Assembly: GCF_918741275.1 (NCBI RefSeq)
Contig: NZ_CAKKNA010000017.1
Span: 16,045 to 80,044, forward strand
Length of the DNA: 64,000 nt
Reading direction: 5' to 3'
Source: Bacillus sp. CECT 9360
GTDB lineage: Bacteria > Bacillota > Bacilli > Bacillales > DSM-1321
Shown here piece after piece: positions 48,465-56,392 of this stretch (position 1 is its first letter; every line of letters begins with the position of its first letter). The notes under the pieces are model-generated. The model was given only the letters and a program-made list of their open reading frames with translations, did no database searches and was not told the origin of the DNA. Position numbers and translations under genes: made by a program.

Positions 48465-48983
48465 TCAATCCTTGTCTTTCCACCATTCCAGTGCCTTCTT
48501 TTCCAGTTCCTGCACAAATTGATCCTTGCCGTTGATATACGCTTCCATATCGTCGCAAAATTGGTTGGCTAATTGTTCTTTCAATGCGCCGTATTTGCTT
48601 GCTTCTTCAGGGTGTGAGCGCAAATAATCTCTAACGGCCAGGTGGCGGGTTATTTCTTTTTCATAATCAAACTGAAAAATATGGACGTGGTGGGTTCTGC
48701 GATCACCGCCTTTTCGGTAAAATCTTCTCCCCTCAATACCATACTCTCCAAGCGGTTCGTAGCCGAGGGCGATCATCTTGTCATTGTATAGATCGACTGT
48801 TTCAATATTCTTTACAAGCGGCATCATATCGATGACAGGTTTCGCCTTTAATCCCGGAACCGAGGTGCTTCCGAAATGGTGAATGGCCACGAGTTCTTCT
48901 TTAAAAATCCCCCTTAATCTTGCTGCCTCTTCTTCAAATTCCCCAGGCCACCTTACATCATATCCCGACACTATTACATTCAT
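48465..48983 (-). CDS. GrpB/UPF0157 nucleotidyltransferase-like protein
   Basis: 172 residues. The signature HHFGSTSVPGLKAKPVIDMMPLV (about 35-57) is the GS..D.D-like core of the GrpB family, followed by EGRRFYRKGGDRRTHHVHIFQ. The family is related to nucleotidyltransferases and often annotated as dephospho-CoA-kinase-associated. Function unproven. GGGGG lies before the ATG. Confidence 0.9.
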   Translation of the reverse strand: MNVIVSGYDVRWPGEFEEEAARLRGIFKEELVAIHHFGSTSVPGLKAKPVIDMMPLVKNIETVDLYNDKMIALGYEPLGEYGIEGRRFYRKGGDRRTHHVHIFQFDYEKEITRHLAVRDYLRSHPEEASKYGALKEQLANQFCDDMEAYINGKDQFVQELEKKALEWWKDKD

Positions 48984-49009
48984 AAAATGACAGCCCCCCT
49001 TCCGATAGT

Positions 49010-49540
49010 TTAAGAAATCATTCCCGCCATTCCATACTCAATAAGTTTTTCATAGGGATCACCTTCGAGCCCTAAAACCATACAAAATGCGGGCTCCGTT
49101 TTATAACCTCGTTGTTTTAGTCTTACCACTTTTTCTCTTAAAGCAGGGTACTCTTCCAATAATCTGTTTTCGATTATCATATGGAGATATGCATACTGCT
49201 TATCAACGGGCTGCGTTTGGCCAAATAGCTAAAATTCAAAACCCTCAAAGATAAAATTCGCTTTGATTACTGGAAGATCCCTAATAGTAAGCCTCTTGAT
49301 TTTAAAATTTTGTTTATCTTCATATAAAGTTCTCACTCTTTTTTCAAATTGGTTAAAATCAGCCACTTCCATAATAATGTCTAAATCAGAGCCTTCAACA
49401 TCTACTTCAATGGATAATGTCCCACAAAGTACAGGAGTATACATGGATAGTTCATTCATGATTCCTAAACTATTAATTACTCTATGGGCTTGGCGTTGCT
49501 TGTCACTGCCCAGAGTCAAATAATCCAAAGTTTTCAACAT
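49010..49540 (-). pseudogene. DUF4269 nucleotidyltransferase-like gene split by an in-frame TAG
   Basis: From ATG 49540 (AAGGA seven bases before) the frame reads LDYLTLGSDKQRQAHRVINSL, GTLSIEVDVEGSDLDIIMEV and ends FEGFEF, then TAG at 49229-49231. The same frame continues without shift as LFGQTQPVDKQYAYLHM and then KTEPAFCMVLGLEGDPYEKL to a TAA at 49010. Both halves are parts of one DUF4269 protein (about 176 codons). DUF4269 members read FELFGQ at this point as I remember them, so the TAG most simply comes from GAG (Glu) by one substitution. The N-terminal fragment retains the SDLDI motif but is probably inactive. Confidence 0.85.
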
Positions 49541-49571
49541 AGCCGATCCTTGCATTATCTTAATAACATAG

Positions 49572-49850
49572 TTATTTTTCACCAAAAAGGACTTTAAGAG
49601 CAAGGTATATACTCATACCTATAGCAGCGGCGATCATTACAGTCATTCCAATAATCCCTAAACCCATTCCGCTCCAGCCGCCTATAACGAAGCCGAATGG
49701 AATGACAATTAATCCTAAAGCAGTGACACCAAGACCAAACAGTACATCATAAGGTTTATCGGGATATTTATTTCTAAGCAGCCAGGAGACTAAAAGAACA
49801 AATAAAATGATCGCTGCACCAGAGTAAATAAAGAATTCAAATCCATCCAT
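49572..49850 (-). CDS. YesK-like small membrane protein (92 aa)
   Basis: Three hydrophobic segments: FFIYSGAAIILFVLLVSWLL, LFGLGVTALGLIVIPFGFVIGG and LGIIGMTVMIAAAIGMSIYL. The NKYPDKPY spacer and layout fit the YesK-like family. Function unknown. AAGGGG lies eight bases before the ATG at 49850. A GTG three codons upstream is inside the ribosome site. The DUF4269 pseudogene starts 32 bases downstream, probably on the same transcript. Confidence 0.7.
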   Translation of the reverse strand: MDGFEFFIYSGAAIILFVLLVSWLLRNKYPDKPYDVLFGLGVTALGLIVIPFGFVIGGWSGMGLGIIGMTVMIAAAIGMSIYLALKVLFGEK

Positions 49851-49917
49851 CAACCTCACCCCTTCTTACAAATATTAACATTCCTTCTTCATATATTTCT
49901 ACAACGATTTGCCTCAA

Positions 49918-49952
49918 ATAAAAAATGCATGTAAACCTTCTACATGCATTTT
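49918..49952 (-). terminator. Terminator of the 50.6-49.97 kb gene pair
   Basis: AAAATGCATGTA and TACATGCATTTT arms with a CTTC-type loop, then T-rich sequence on the minus strand. Confidence 0.85.
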
Positions 49953-49968
49953 CATTTCGTTGAGATAA

Positions 49969-50085
49969 TCACTCATCACTTTGTTTAGGCTGGGTAAAGA
50001 AAAATATAAAGATAATCAGCGGCAGTGCCAGCAGAAATGCGTTACCTTCAGAAGATTTAATCGTTGGAATATCCGTTAAAGCCAA
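49969..50085 (-). CDS. Small membrane peptide (38 aa)
   Basis: A TTG at 50085 follows AAGGGGTG by seven bases and opens MALTDIPTIKSSEGNAF, then one hydrophobic segment (LLALPLIIFIFFF) and a short polar tail (TQPKQSDE). The stop of the upstream gene (50088) is two bases before the start, so translation is likely coupled. It resembles no family I can name. A single-pass orientation with a short acidic tail is typical of small spore or stress membrane proteins. Confidence 0.6.
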   Translation of the reverse strand: MALTDIPTIKSSEGNAFLLALPLIIFIFFFTQPKQSDE

Positions 50086-50087
50086 AG

Positions 50088-50609
50088 CTATTCACCCCTT
50101 TGCAATAAATTCATTAGTTCTGCGTTAACATGGAAATGTTCTGATGTAACCAACTCGAATTCCTTGAAAATCTTTTCTAAATCGGGAAGGGATACATCCT
50201 GTTTGCGGATTCCAAAAATGGGGCCGCTGACACTGACGGTAAAACTGGTGGAGGAGACAATCGTGCTTGTAAAGTTAATTTCGTCTTTAATCAACAGGAT
50301 AGCTGTTATGACATCCATTACATCGATGATCCAATTTAATGTTTTTTTTCCTGACTTACCTTCTAAACGAAGTCCTCCTGTCAGGGGCCCTCCTACTGAA
50401 ATCCGAAACCCTCCAGGTACGATAGAAACCCCTGCTATGGTAAGTTGTCCAGTCAATAGTAATACAGCCAGGATGAGATCAATACTTCGTTGAACGTCCT
50501 TGAGTGTTTGTTTTTCTTTTTTCTGTTCATCATTTCCTTTCAATTCATCACACCCTGAAAGCTTTTCACACGTTTGTTTAGAATTCATCATCAAAAAAGA
50601 CATGTCCAT
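50088..50609 (-). CDS. Hypothetical protein (173 aa)
   Basis: Not recognised. After a polar N-terminus (Cys at 14 and 20) there are two similar halves, each with a hydrophobic helix followed by a GG/GP strand: SIDLILAVLLLTGQLTIAGVSIVPGGFRISVGGP and WIIDVMDVITAILLIKDEINFTSTIVSSTSFTVSVSGP. This suggests an internal duplication. No good ribosome site precedes the ATG at 50609, and one of the Met codons within the first nine could be the start. Coupled to the 38-aa peptide downstream. Confidence 0.6.
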   Translation of the reverse strand: MDMSFLMMNSKQTCEKLSGCDELKGNDEQKKEKQTLKDVQRSIDLILAVLLLTGQLTIAGVSIVPGGFRISVGGPLTGGLRLEGKSGKKTLNWIIDVMDVITAILLIKDEINFTSTIVSSTSFTVSVSGPIFGIRKQDVSLPDLEKIFKEFELVTSEHFHVNAELMNLLQRGE

Positions 50610-50761
50610 TATTGTGAAATCTACTTATAAAATATGAAAACCTTTCATCAACGTGCTTACCAATTCCAAGTCAGGTGTTAGCGGAAGTTTGTGTATGTCC
50701 AAACAATTAAAACACCTTTTTCATAACATGTAATTGTGATTCATAAAGGAGGTGTAGCCAA

Positions 50762-50857
50762 ATGGGATATGAAGATAAAGGAAATGGTGCTGGATTTGCG
50801 TTGATTGTTGTTCTATTTATTTTGCTGATTATTGTAGGTGCTGCATACGTTTACTAA
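50762..50857 (+). CDS. YjcZ-family sporulation protein (31 aa)
   Basis: A 31-residue product, MGYEDKGNGAGFALIVVLFI then LLIIVGAAYVY. The hydrophobic FALIVVLFILLIIVGAA block is the YjcZ/SscA-type signature of tiny Bacillus spore-assembly proteins, although the Gly/Tyr-rich head is shorter than usual. AAAGGAGGTG lies seven bases before the ATG. A terminator follows at 50894-50937. Confidence 0.9.
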   Translation: MGYEDKGNGAGFALIVVLFILLIIVGAAYVY

Positions 50858-50893
50858 ATCAAATAGGTTAGCGAACGTATAAGTTCACAACAC

Positions 50894-50937
50894 CAAAAGA
50901 CGATTTGATCCTCTGCGCAGGAGTAAATCGTTTTTTG
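50894..50937 (+). terminator. Terminator of the yjcZ-like gene
   Basis: ACGATTT and AAATCGT arms with an inner CCT/AGG pairing, followed by TTTTTTG. Confidence 0.85.
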
Positions 50938-51062
50938 TGCTTTCCATGTTAGTTAGACAAATAGGATGGTTGGCAAATTACCTTTATCCTATTAATCTCC
51001 ATCGACTAAAATGGATGGAGCAGGTAAAATATAACTAATCCATAAATAAAGCTGGTGAATCA

Positions 51063-51353
51063 ATGGTTGAATTAATGTATGAGATTCACGATTTATCATT
51101 ATTGATCTACCTTACTTACTTATTCGCTCCATTATTGATTACCGCTGGCGCTTTTTTGTTAACGAAAGCCTTAAGAAGCGACGATACAGCTCATTCACAT
51201 TTTTGCTTGCGCCATTCGGAGCAAGTCAATTTATCCATAGAGTATACAGAACATCGAATTTCATTTGTAGACTGGCTTATAAAGCAAATCAAGCAATTAA
51301 TTAAAACCGCTGATGATGACGATGCCTATTTTCCTCCGATTTATATGAACTAA
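51063..51353 (+). CDS. MifM-like translation-arrest leader peptide of the YidC paralogue (96 aa)
   Basis: 96 residues. An N-terminal membrane segment (about 13-34, LLIYLTYLFAPLLITAGAFLL) is followed by a soluble part, then HRISFVDWLIKQIKQLIKTA, DDDDAYFPPIYMN. B. subtilis MifM is 95 residues, has an N-terminal membrane anchor and stalls its own ribosome with a C-terminal R-I-T-T-W-I...DEEDAG stretch. The order Arg-Ile, Trp-(Ile/Leu), basic helix, acidic run, Ala is shared here (R65-I66, W71, D84-D87, A88). It ends 22 bases before the YidC-type gene, and its last codons pair with that gene's ribosome site. Overall identity to MifM seems low, so homology is inferred from layout. GGTGA precedes the ATG. 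Confidence 0.7.
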   Translation: MVELMYEIHDLSLLIYLTYLFAPLLITAGAFLLTKALRSDDTAHSHFCLRHSEQVNLSIEYTEHRISFVDWLIKQIKQLIKTADDDDAYFPPIYMN

Positions 51354-51368
51354 TTATAAATTGGAGGA
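51332..51368 (+). promoter_or_regulatory. Hairpin that sequesters the yidC-paralogue ribosome site
   Basis: TCCTCCGATTTAT (51332-51344, inside the last codons of the upstream ORF) pairs with ATAAATTGGAGGA (51356-51368) over 13 base pairs with one G-U, loop 11 bases. The 3' arm contains the GGAGGA Shine-Dalgarno. A ribosome paused on the acidic codons near 51312-51326 would cover the 5' arm and free the ribosome site. Confidence 0.8.
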
Positions 51369-51375
51369 GAATAAT

Positions 51376-52092
51376 TTGTTTGATACTTTTTTTGTAAAAC
51401 CTTTTGTTTATTTATTAAATTTTTTTGCTGATACATTCCAAGGGAGCTATGGCGTTTCGATCGTTTTAGTCACTCTCGTTGTGCGATTTTGCCTGTTGCC
51501 CCTTTTTTATAAGCAGCAGAAGCAACAAAAATATACACAAGCAAAGATGTTAAAATTGAAACCCGATTTGGATGTTTTTCAGCAAAAATTAAAAGAAGCG
51601 AAAACGAAAGAACAGCGACAAGACATTCAACAACAAATGGCTTCTCTTTACAGCGAGCATCAGGTTAACCCATTAGCTATAGGATGTTTGCCGATGCTGG
51701 TTCAATTTCCAATCATGATTGGTCTTTACTATGCCATCAGCCACTCATCGGAGATTTCTTCCCATTCTTTTCTATGGTTTGATCTGGGAAGCAGCAATGT
51801 GCTTATGGCTTTGATAGCGGGTTCGATTTATTTTGTTCAGTTTATCATCAGCCAAAAACTGAACAACTCTCCCACACCACGGGACCAACGACTGAATCCA
51901 TCATTAAATATGATTGGTTTGCTATCACCAATCATGATGATTATTTTTTCTTTAAATATTCCTGCTGCCCTTCCGCTGTACTGGACAATCGGCGGATTAT
52001 TCATGATCGGACAGACAATCGTTTTTCAAAGATTCTTAAAATCAACGGATGAAACGAATGGCAAGGCGATAGTCAACTCAAATCAAACATAA
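51376..52092 (+). CDS. YidC/Oxa1-family membrane insertase, signal-less paralogue
   Basis: 238 residues from a TTG start six bases after GGAGGAG (MFDTFFVKPFVYLLN...). The frame also opens at 51361, but that TTG is directly before the ribosome site. The family core is present: VVRFCLLPLFYKQQKQQ with the conserved Arg in TM1, CLPMLVQFPIMIGLYYAIS in TM2, and SLNMIGLLSPIMMIIFSLNIPAALPLYW near the end. YidC proteins insert membrane proteins with or without SecYEG. Unlike SpoIIIJ and YqjG it lacks the N-terminal lipoprotein signal. By context it is the regulated second insertase (MisCB/YidC2 role). Confidence 0.9.
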   Translation: MFDTFFVKPFVYLLNFFADTFQGSYGVSIVLVTLVVRFCLLPLFYKQQKQQKYTQAKMLKLKPDLDVFQQKLKEAKTKEQRQDIQQQMASLYSEHQVNPLAIGCLPMLVQFPIMIGLYYAISHSSEISSHSFLWFDLGSSNVLMALIAGSIYFVQFIISQKLNNSPTPRDQRLNPSLNMIGLLSPIMMIIFSLNIPAALPLYWTIGGLFMIGQTIVFQRFLKSTDETNGKAIVNSNQT

Positions 52093-52137
52093 GAAAAGGG
52101 ATAAGTAAATAATAAGCTGAAAGAATAGGGAATAGGC

Positions 52138-52169
52138 AATGAACCGGCACGCGATGTTGTCGGTTCATT
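52138..52169 (+). terminator. Possible terminator of the yidC-paralogue operon
   Basis: ATGAACCG and CGGTTCAT arms, then TTTGGTTTATT. It lies 45 bases after the stop and is moderate in strength. Confidence 0.55.
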
Positions 52170-52225
52170 TTGGTTTATTGTGGTATAATTTCCTCATTGT
52201 CAAATTAACGGATAGAGGTATGCGC

Positions 52226-53584
52226 ATGAACGTCACTCACAAAAGATCCGAAAAGCTTCGCCAGTTTTTCGTTATATTAATTCCGATACTAGTCACTCAG
52301 CTCGGTTTATATTCGATGAATTTCTTCGATATCATGATGTCCGGCAAATACAGCACAGATGATGTGGCAGGCGTTTCGATCGGAAGCTCGATCTGGGTTC
52401 CGGTGTACACGGGCCTGAGCGGAATCCTTTTAGCCATTACGCCAATCGTCTCTCAATTAATCGGTGCAAAGAACAAAAAGGCCGTTCCCTACACTATCAT
52501 CCAGGCGGTTTATCTAGCAGTCGTGATGGCAGCTTTGATTATCATTATTGGATCGTTTATTCTAAACCCGCTCCTAAACGGGATGAACCTTTCACCAAAG
52601 GTACATCAGGTCGCGCATGATTTTCTCGTCGCTTTGTCATGGGGGATGATTCCTTTATTTATTTACAATGTTCTCCGTTCCTTTATCGATTCACTCGGAC
52701 ACACAAGGGTTTCGATGATCATCACCCTCCTGTCACTTCCGATAAATGTCCTGTTAAATTATCTGCTCATTTATGGTAAATTCGGATTCCCGGAGCTTGG
52801 CGGCGTCGGGTCAGGCTATGCTACCGCGATTACATATTGGGTCATCACGTTAATCGCCGTGTTTGTAGTCATTAAAATACATCCCTTTGCTGAATTTAAA
52901 ATCTTCGGGACATTTTTCAAGATTTCTGTCACGGAATGGCTTTCATTATTAAAAATCGGTGTACCGATTGGATTCTCGATTTTCTTTGAAACGAGCATTT
53001 TCGCTGCAGTCACCCTTTTGATGAGCGGTTTCGATACGATTACAATCGCATCGCACCAGATTGCGATGAACTTCGCTTCATTCCTGTACATGATGCCTTT
53101 AAGCATATCGATGGCGCTTACGATTGTCGTCGGATACGAGGTCGGTGCCGAGCGACTTAAGGATGCACGGGAATACAGCTTGATTGGGATCACGATGGCT
53201 GTCTGCATGTCACTACTTAGCGGACTAATCATTTTCTTTTTCAGGGATGAGGTGGCATCCATTTATACAGAAGATGCGGCCGTGATGAAGCTAACGGCAC
53301 ACTTTTTAATTTATGCCATATTTTTTCAGCTTTCTGACGCAGTACAAGCACCGATACAAGGAGTATTAAGAGGATATAAGGACGTGAACATCACGTTTCT
53401 AATGAGCTTAATCTCATTTTGGGTCATCGGGCTCCCAACCGGCTATCTATTTGCCCGTTTCACGGATCTCGGGGCTGCCGGCTATTGGATTGGACTGATT
53501 ACAGGCCTTGCGGTTGGTGCCATCGGGCTTTCGAGCCGATTATTCTATATACAAAGGGTCAAGTATCCGAAGCAATATGCTTGA
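52226..53584 (+). CDS. MATE-family efflux transporter
   Basis: 452 residues with 12 hydrophobic segments in two similar halves. MATE signatures include QLGLYSMNFFDIMMSGKYSTDDVAGVSIGSSIW near the start and TIVVGYEVGAERLKDAREYS in the second half. The family exports cationic drugs by Na+ or H+ antiport. AGAGGT lies six bases before the ATG at 52226. The frame extends 29 codons up through the previous terminator, which is unlikely to be coding. Substrate unknown. Confidence 0.92.
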   Translation: MNVTHKRSEKLRQFFVILIPILVTQLGLYSMNFFDIMMSGKYSTDDVAGVSIGSSIWVPVYTGLSGILLAITPIVSQLIGAKNKKAVPYTIIQAVYLAVVMAALIIIIGSFILNPLLNGMNLSPKVHQVAHDFLVALSWGMIPLFIYNVLRSFIDSLGHTRVSMIITLLSLPINVLLNYLLIYGKFGFPELGGVGSGYATAITYWVITLIAVFVVIKIHPFAEFKIFGTFFKISVTEWLSLLKIGVPIGFSIFFETSIFAAVTLLMSGFDTITIASHQIAMNFASFLYMMPLSISMALTIVVGYEVGAERLKDAREYSLIGITMAVCMSLLSGLIIFFFRDEVASIYTEDAAVMKLTAHFLIYAIFFQLSDAVQAPIQGVLRGYKDVNITFLMSLISFWVIGLPTGYLFARFTDLGAAGYWIGLITGLAVGAIGLSSRLFYIQRVKYPKQYA

Positions 53585-53589
53585 AAATG

Positions 53590-53627
53590 AGAAAATCTTC
53601 CCGCATAGCTATGGGAAGATTTTTCTC
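53590..53627. terminator. Terminator after the MATE gene
   Basis: GAGAAAATCTTCCC and GGGAAGATTTTTCTC arms with a ten-base loop and T-run. Confidence 0.9.
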
Positions 53628-53718
53628 ATCAATATGAACTGGTTTCTAGTCCGAGGTACAGGACATACTAGGAACACGATTTCGCAGTTGTCGATGTTCC
53701 TTATTTACAAGGCACTCT

Positions 53719-54492
53719 TCATTCCTGATAAATTTTATTCAATACATCTTTTCCCCCGGTGACCGGGATCACGCTTCCCGTTATGAAATCCGACTTTTCA
53801 TCGCAAAGAAAGCGAATGACCCTTGCCAGATCCTCACCGGTTCCCGGCCTGCCAACAGGCACCGCTTCATCTTGATGCTTCTTAGCTTTTTCGATATCGC
53901 TTTCTTTCCAGTCACCGGTAATATCACCGGGACAAACCATATTAACGGTAATTCCATTTACAGCTTCTTCGAGGGCGAGGGTTTTTGTCAGGGAGGTCAA
54001 TCCCGTCTTAGCAGCCGCAAAAGCCGAACGATAGATCCATCCCGGGGCTGTTTCACTTCTCTCAAAACCAAAGGTCACAATTCTTCCCCATTTATTTCTC
54101 CTCATATGAGGTACGATTTCTTTTGCCATATAAAAAAATCCGTTTAAATTGCCGTTCATTAAATAATTCCATTCTTCGCTCGTATAATCAATCATTGTTT
54201 TCCGTTCATGTATGTATGGCCCTGCATTGTGGATAAGGATATCGATCTTGCCGTATGCCTTTATAATGGTGTCGACTGCCTCAACGCACTCTGCCTCTTG
54301 CGATACATCACCTTTCACTGCCAATCCGCTCGCTCCGTATAACCTTTCGATTTCATCGATAAGGGCTTCCGCCTCCGTTTTGCTTTTTCGGTACGTTACA
54401 GCTACAGCTATTCCTGCTTGTGCCAGCAAATGCGCTGTTTTCCTCCCAATCCCCGTTGCCCCGCCTGTAATGACAGCTATTTTTTCCTTCAC
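53719..54492 (-). CDS. Short-chain dehydrogenase/reductase
   Basis: 257 residues with a Rossmann fold. The nucleotide site is TGGATGIG (about 9-16), NAG-like HNAGPYIHE at about 87, and the C-terminal PVTGG. At the catalytic site the usual Y-x-x-x-K reads F-A-A-A-K in YRSAFAAAKTGL, so the catalytic Tyr position is Phe. I recall a similar FAAAK in B. cereus-group homologues annotated as 3-oxoacyl-ACP reductase, so this seems a family trait. Activity as a reductase is therefore doubtful. A nearby Tyr (four residues before) might substitute. Confidence 0.88.
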   Translation of the reverse strand: MKEKIAVITGGATGIGRKTAHLLAQAGIAVAVTYRKSKTEAEALIDEIERLYGASGLAVKGDVSQEAECVEAVDTIIKAYGKIDILIHNAGPYIHERKTMIDYTSEEWNYLMNGNLNGFFYMAKEIVPHMRRNKWGRIVTFGFERSETAPGWIYRSAFAAAKTGLTSLTKTLALEEAVNGITVNMVCPGDITGDWKESDIEKAKKHQDEAVPVGRPGTGEDLARVIRFLCDEKSDFITGSVIPVTGGKDVLNKIYQE

Positions 54493-54548
54493 AGAAAATT
54501 ACCTCTTTATTCTGACTTTAATTTATTTTAGCAGATAAGAACGTATAA

Positions 54549-54905
54549 GGCTCTTCACCATAACTGGTGGTTTAATATTGATTAACGTAATATCTCAGTT
54601 AATTTTGCAACAAAGTTGATTGGCGAGGATATGCGAACTCCTCGAAAATGCATACGCATTTTCTCGTGCGGTGCCTATGCATGGATGATGATTCAACGTC
54701 CTGCGGGAAAAGCAGGCCAGTTACGGAACGTCGACTAAGATCTGCCACGTCCTTATGTCTTACGTCGACGCCAACACATCCTGGGTAAGTCCTGGAGGCG
54801 TGCCCTTTGCCGAGGAGGCTCCCGGACTGCCCGCGGAAAGCGAGCGCCTGGAGCGAAAATCAACGGATAATCAAAAGCTTAAACCACTTCTTTTGGTGAA
54901 GTACC
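54549..54905. mobile_element. MITE-like element 2 (357 bp)
   Basis: The ends are imperfect inverted repeats, left GGCTCTTCACCATAACTGG and right (reverse complement) GGTACTTCACCAAAAGAAG, followed on both sides by GTGGTTTAA, about 21 of 27 positions equal. The flanks ACGTATAA and AATTATAA agree at 6 of 8 positions, a decayed target duplication. No ORF. The interior has CTCCTCGAAAATGCATACGC folding back on GCATTTTCTCG, CCTGCGG and CCGCGGAAAGCGAGCGCCTG. This core is shared, inverted, with the 36.3 kb element, while the terminal repeats differ. Confidence 0.7.
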
Positions 54906-55057
54906 AATTATAAACTTTCTTATCTGCATAAAGCAGAACACAGGCTAAGTGCGCCACGTCCTTATGTCTTCGCCTGTGTAACCCACATCCTGTGGGCCTC
55001 AACTACGCCTCTGACTTCGCCTTTCAGGCTCGCCAATCGACGAGTTTTCTTTATTAT
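54906..55057 (-). repeat. Dispersed repeat B, copy 2 (inverted)
   Basis: This is the reverse complement of the 27.0 kb copy: AAACTCGTCGATTGGCGA, GTAGTTGAGGCCCACAGGA, GTGGCGCACTTAGCCTG, TGCTTTATGCAGA. It carries about 40 additional bases (ACACAGGCGAAGACATAAGG part) between the ACAGGA and GTGGCGC blocks. It abuts the right end of MITE 2. The 55058-55207 remainder has no gene. Confidence 0.75.
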
Positions 55058-55207
55058 ACATGAATTTCTTTCATTCTCTATTATTAACAACTGCTTTTAA
55101 GTATTCCCAAAATGATAGGCCGCTGATAACTTTCCATGTATAACATTAGAAAACTGCAGAAGAATAAAGAAGGCCAAACCGTATACGGTTTGGCCTAATC
55201 ATCACTA

Positions 55208-55978
55208 TTATTTACCGATAAACATTTGAGTCCAGTAGTTGCCTGAAGCAACATGTCCCACACCAATGTGAGTGAAATTACGGTTCATAATGTTTTCACG
55301 GTGTCCCTGACTGTTCATCCAAGCTTGTACTACTTCTTGCGGTGATTTTTGCCCTTGAGCGATGTTTTCACCGGCATAACGGTAACTGATCCCAAATTTC
55401 TTCATCATATCGAATGGAGATCCGTAAGTTGGGCTGTTATGGCTAAAATAGTTTTTGTCTTTCATATCTTGTGATTTAATTCCTGCTACTTTGCTAAGCT
55501 CGTTGTCAATTTGTAGTGCTTTTAATCCTTGCTTTGCACGCTCTGCATTCGTAAGATCAACTACTTGTTTTTCAAATTGGCTTACTTCAGAGCTTGTTGG
55601 TGCTGGATTGGTTGCTGCTGGCTTTTGTGCTGGTGTAGCTGGCTTTTGTGTAGCTGGTTTTTGTGTAGCTGGTTTTTGTGCTGGTGCAGCGGGTTTTTGT
55701 ACAGCTGGCTTTTGTGCTGGTGCTGCTGGTTTTTGTACAGCTGGCTTTTGTGCTGGTGCTGCTGGTTTTTGTATGTTAGTAACTTGCTTAGGAGATTGAA
55801 GATTATATTTTGCTAGATATTGGTTTACTAGTTTTTCAGCTTCTTGCTGATTTGAAACCTTGTACACTACTGGTTTTACTTGTACATTTATAGTAGAAGC
55901 ATCCGCTTGATTTGCTCCTGCACCTGATAAGATAACTGCAGCTGCTGCTGCGGCTGAGATAAACATTTTCTTTTTCAT
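55208..55978 (-). CDS. Secreted CAP-domain protein (YkwD-like) with Pro-rich linker
   Basis: 256 residues. A signal peptide ([19 protein letters not shown]...) is followed by a short folded part, then a linker of repeated [12 protein letters not shown] and QKPAT units (about 68-125). The CAP/SCP domain follows (about 135-256): [61 protein letters not shown] and FTHIGVG. Bacillus YkwD/SafA-associated CAP proteins are secreted and of unclear activity. GGGGAGGA precedes the ATG. The number of linker units is likely to vary between strains. Confidence 0.93.
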   Translation of the reverse strand: MKKKMFISAAAAAAVILSGAGANQADASTINVQVKPVVYKVSNQQEAEKLVNQYLAKYNLQSPKQVTNIQKPAAPAQKPAVQKPAAPAQKPAVQKPAAPAQKPATQKPATQKPATPAQKPAATNPAPTSSEVSQFEKQVVDLTNAERAKQGLKALQIDNELSKVAGIKSQDMKDKNYFSHNSPTYGSPFDMMKKFGISYRYAGENIAQGQKSPQEVVQAWMNSQGHRENIMNRNFTHIGVGHVASGNYWTQMFIGK

Positions 55979-56392
55979 ATTTTCTAAATCCTCCCCAAAT
56001 TGTTTGGTTTGTTTCTTGCAAAATCATCATAACATGCGTTTTTTGTAATAATTGGTCCAACTATTGCCAAGATGTTTAAATGAGAAGAAACCAGGGAAAT
56101 TAAATGAAGCAAAAATCAATAGAATAATAAACGAACCTTATAAGGACAATGTTTGATGGATAAATGGGACAATTTTCAATGTTTAACTTAATCTTCCTGT
56201 CAATGGCAAGGATGCATCTCGTTTTCCATTTATGTACTAATAAAAGAGTATTGACAGTGTTTTGAGGCAAGCATCTTTTGTAATAAAGATTACAAGTCTA
56301 TTACAATTGTTATATCAATATATTAATATTCGGATTATCCTTGACAGAAGAAAAGAACCCCGACATAGTCAGGATTCTTTAGTTACTTCATA
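55979..56392. other. Non-coding gap between the CAP protein and lipoprotein genes
   Basis: AT-rich, no convincing ORF. A weak hairpin AAGAACCCCGAC/GTCAGGATTCTT (56353-56379) next to the lipoprotein stop is a probable terminator. The rest presumably holds the promoter of the CAP gene, which I could not define. Confidence 0.5.

Noticed and set aside
55455..55816. Cys/Trp/Ala-rich plus-strand ORFs over the CAP gene
   Set aside because: They are antisense to the Pro-Ala-Gln-Lys linker repeats of the CAP protein.
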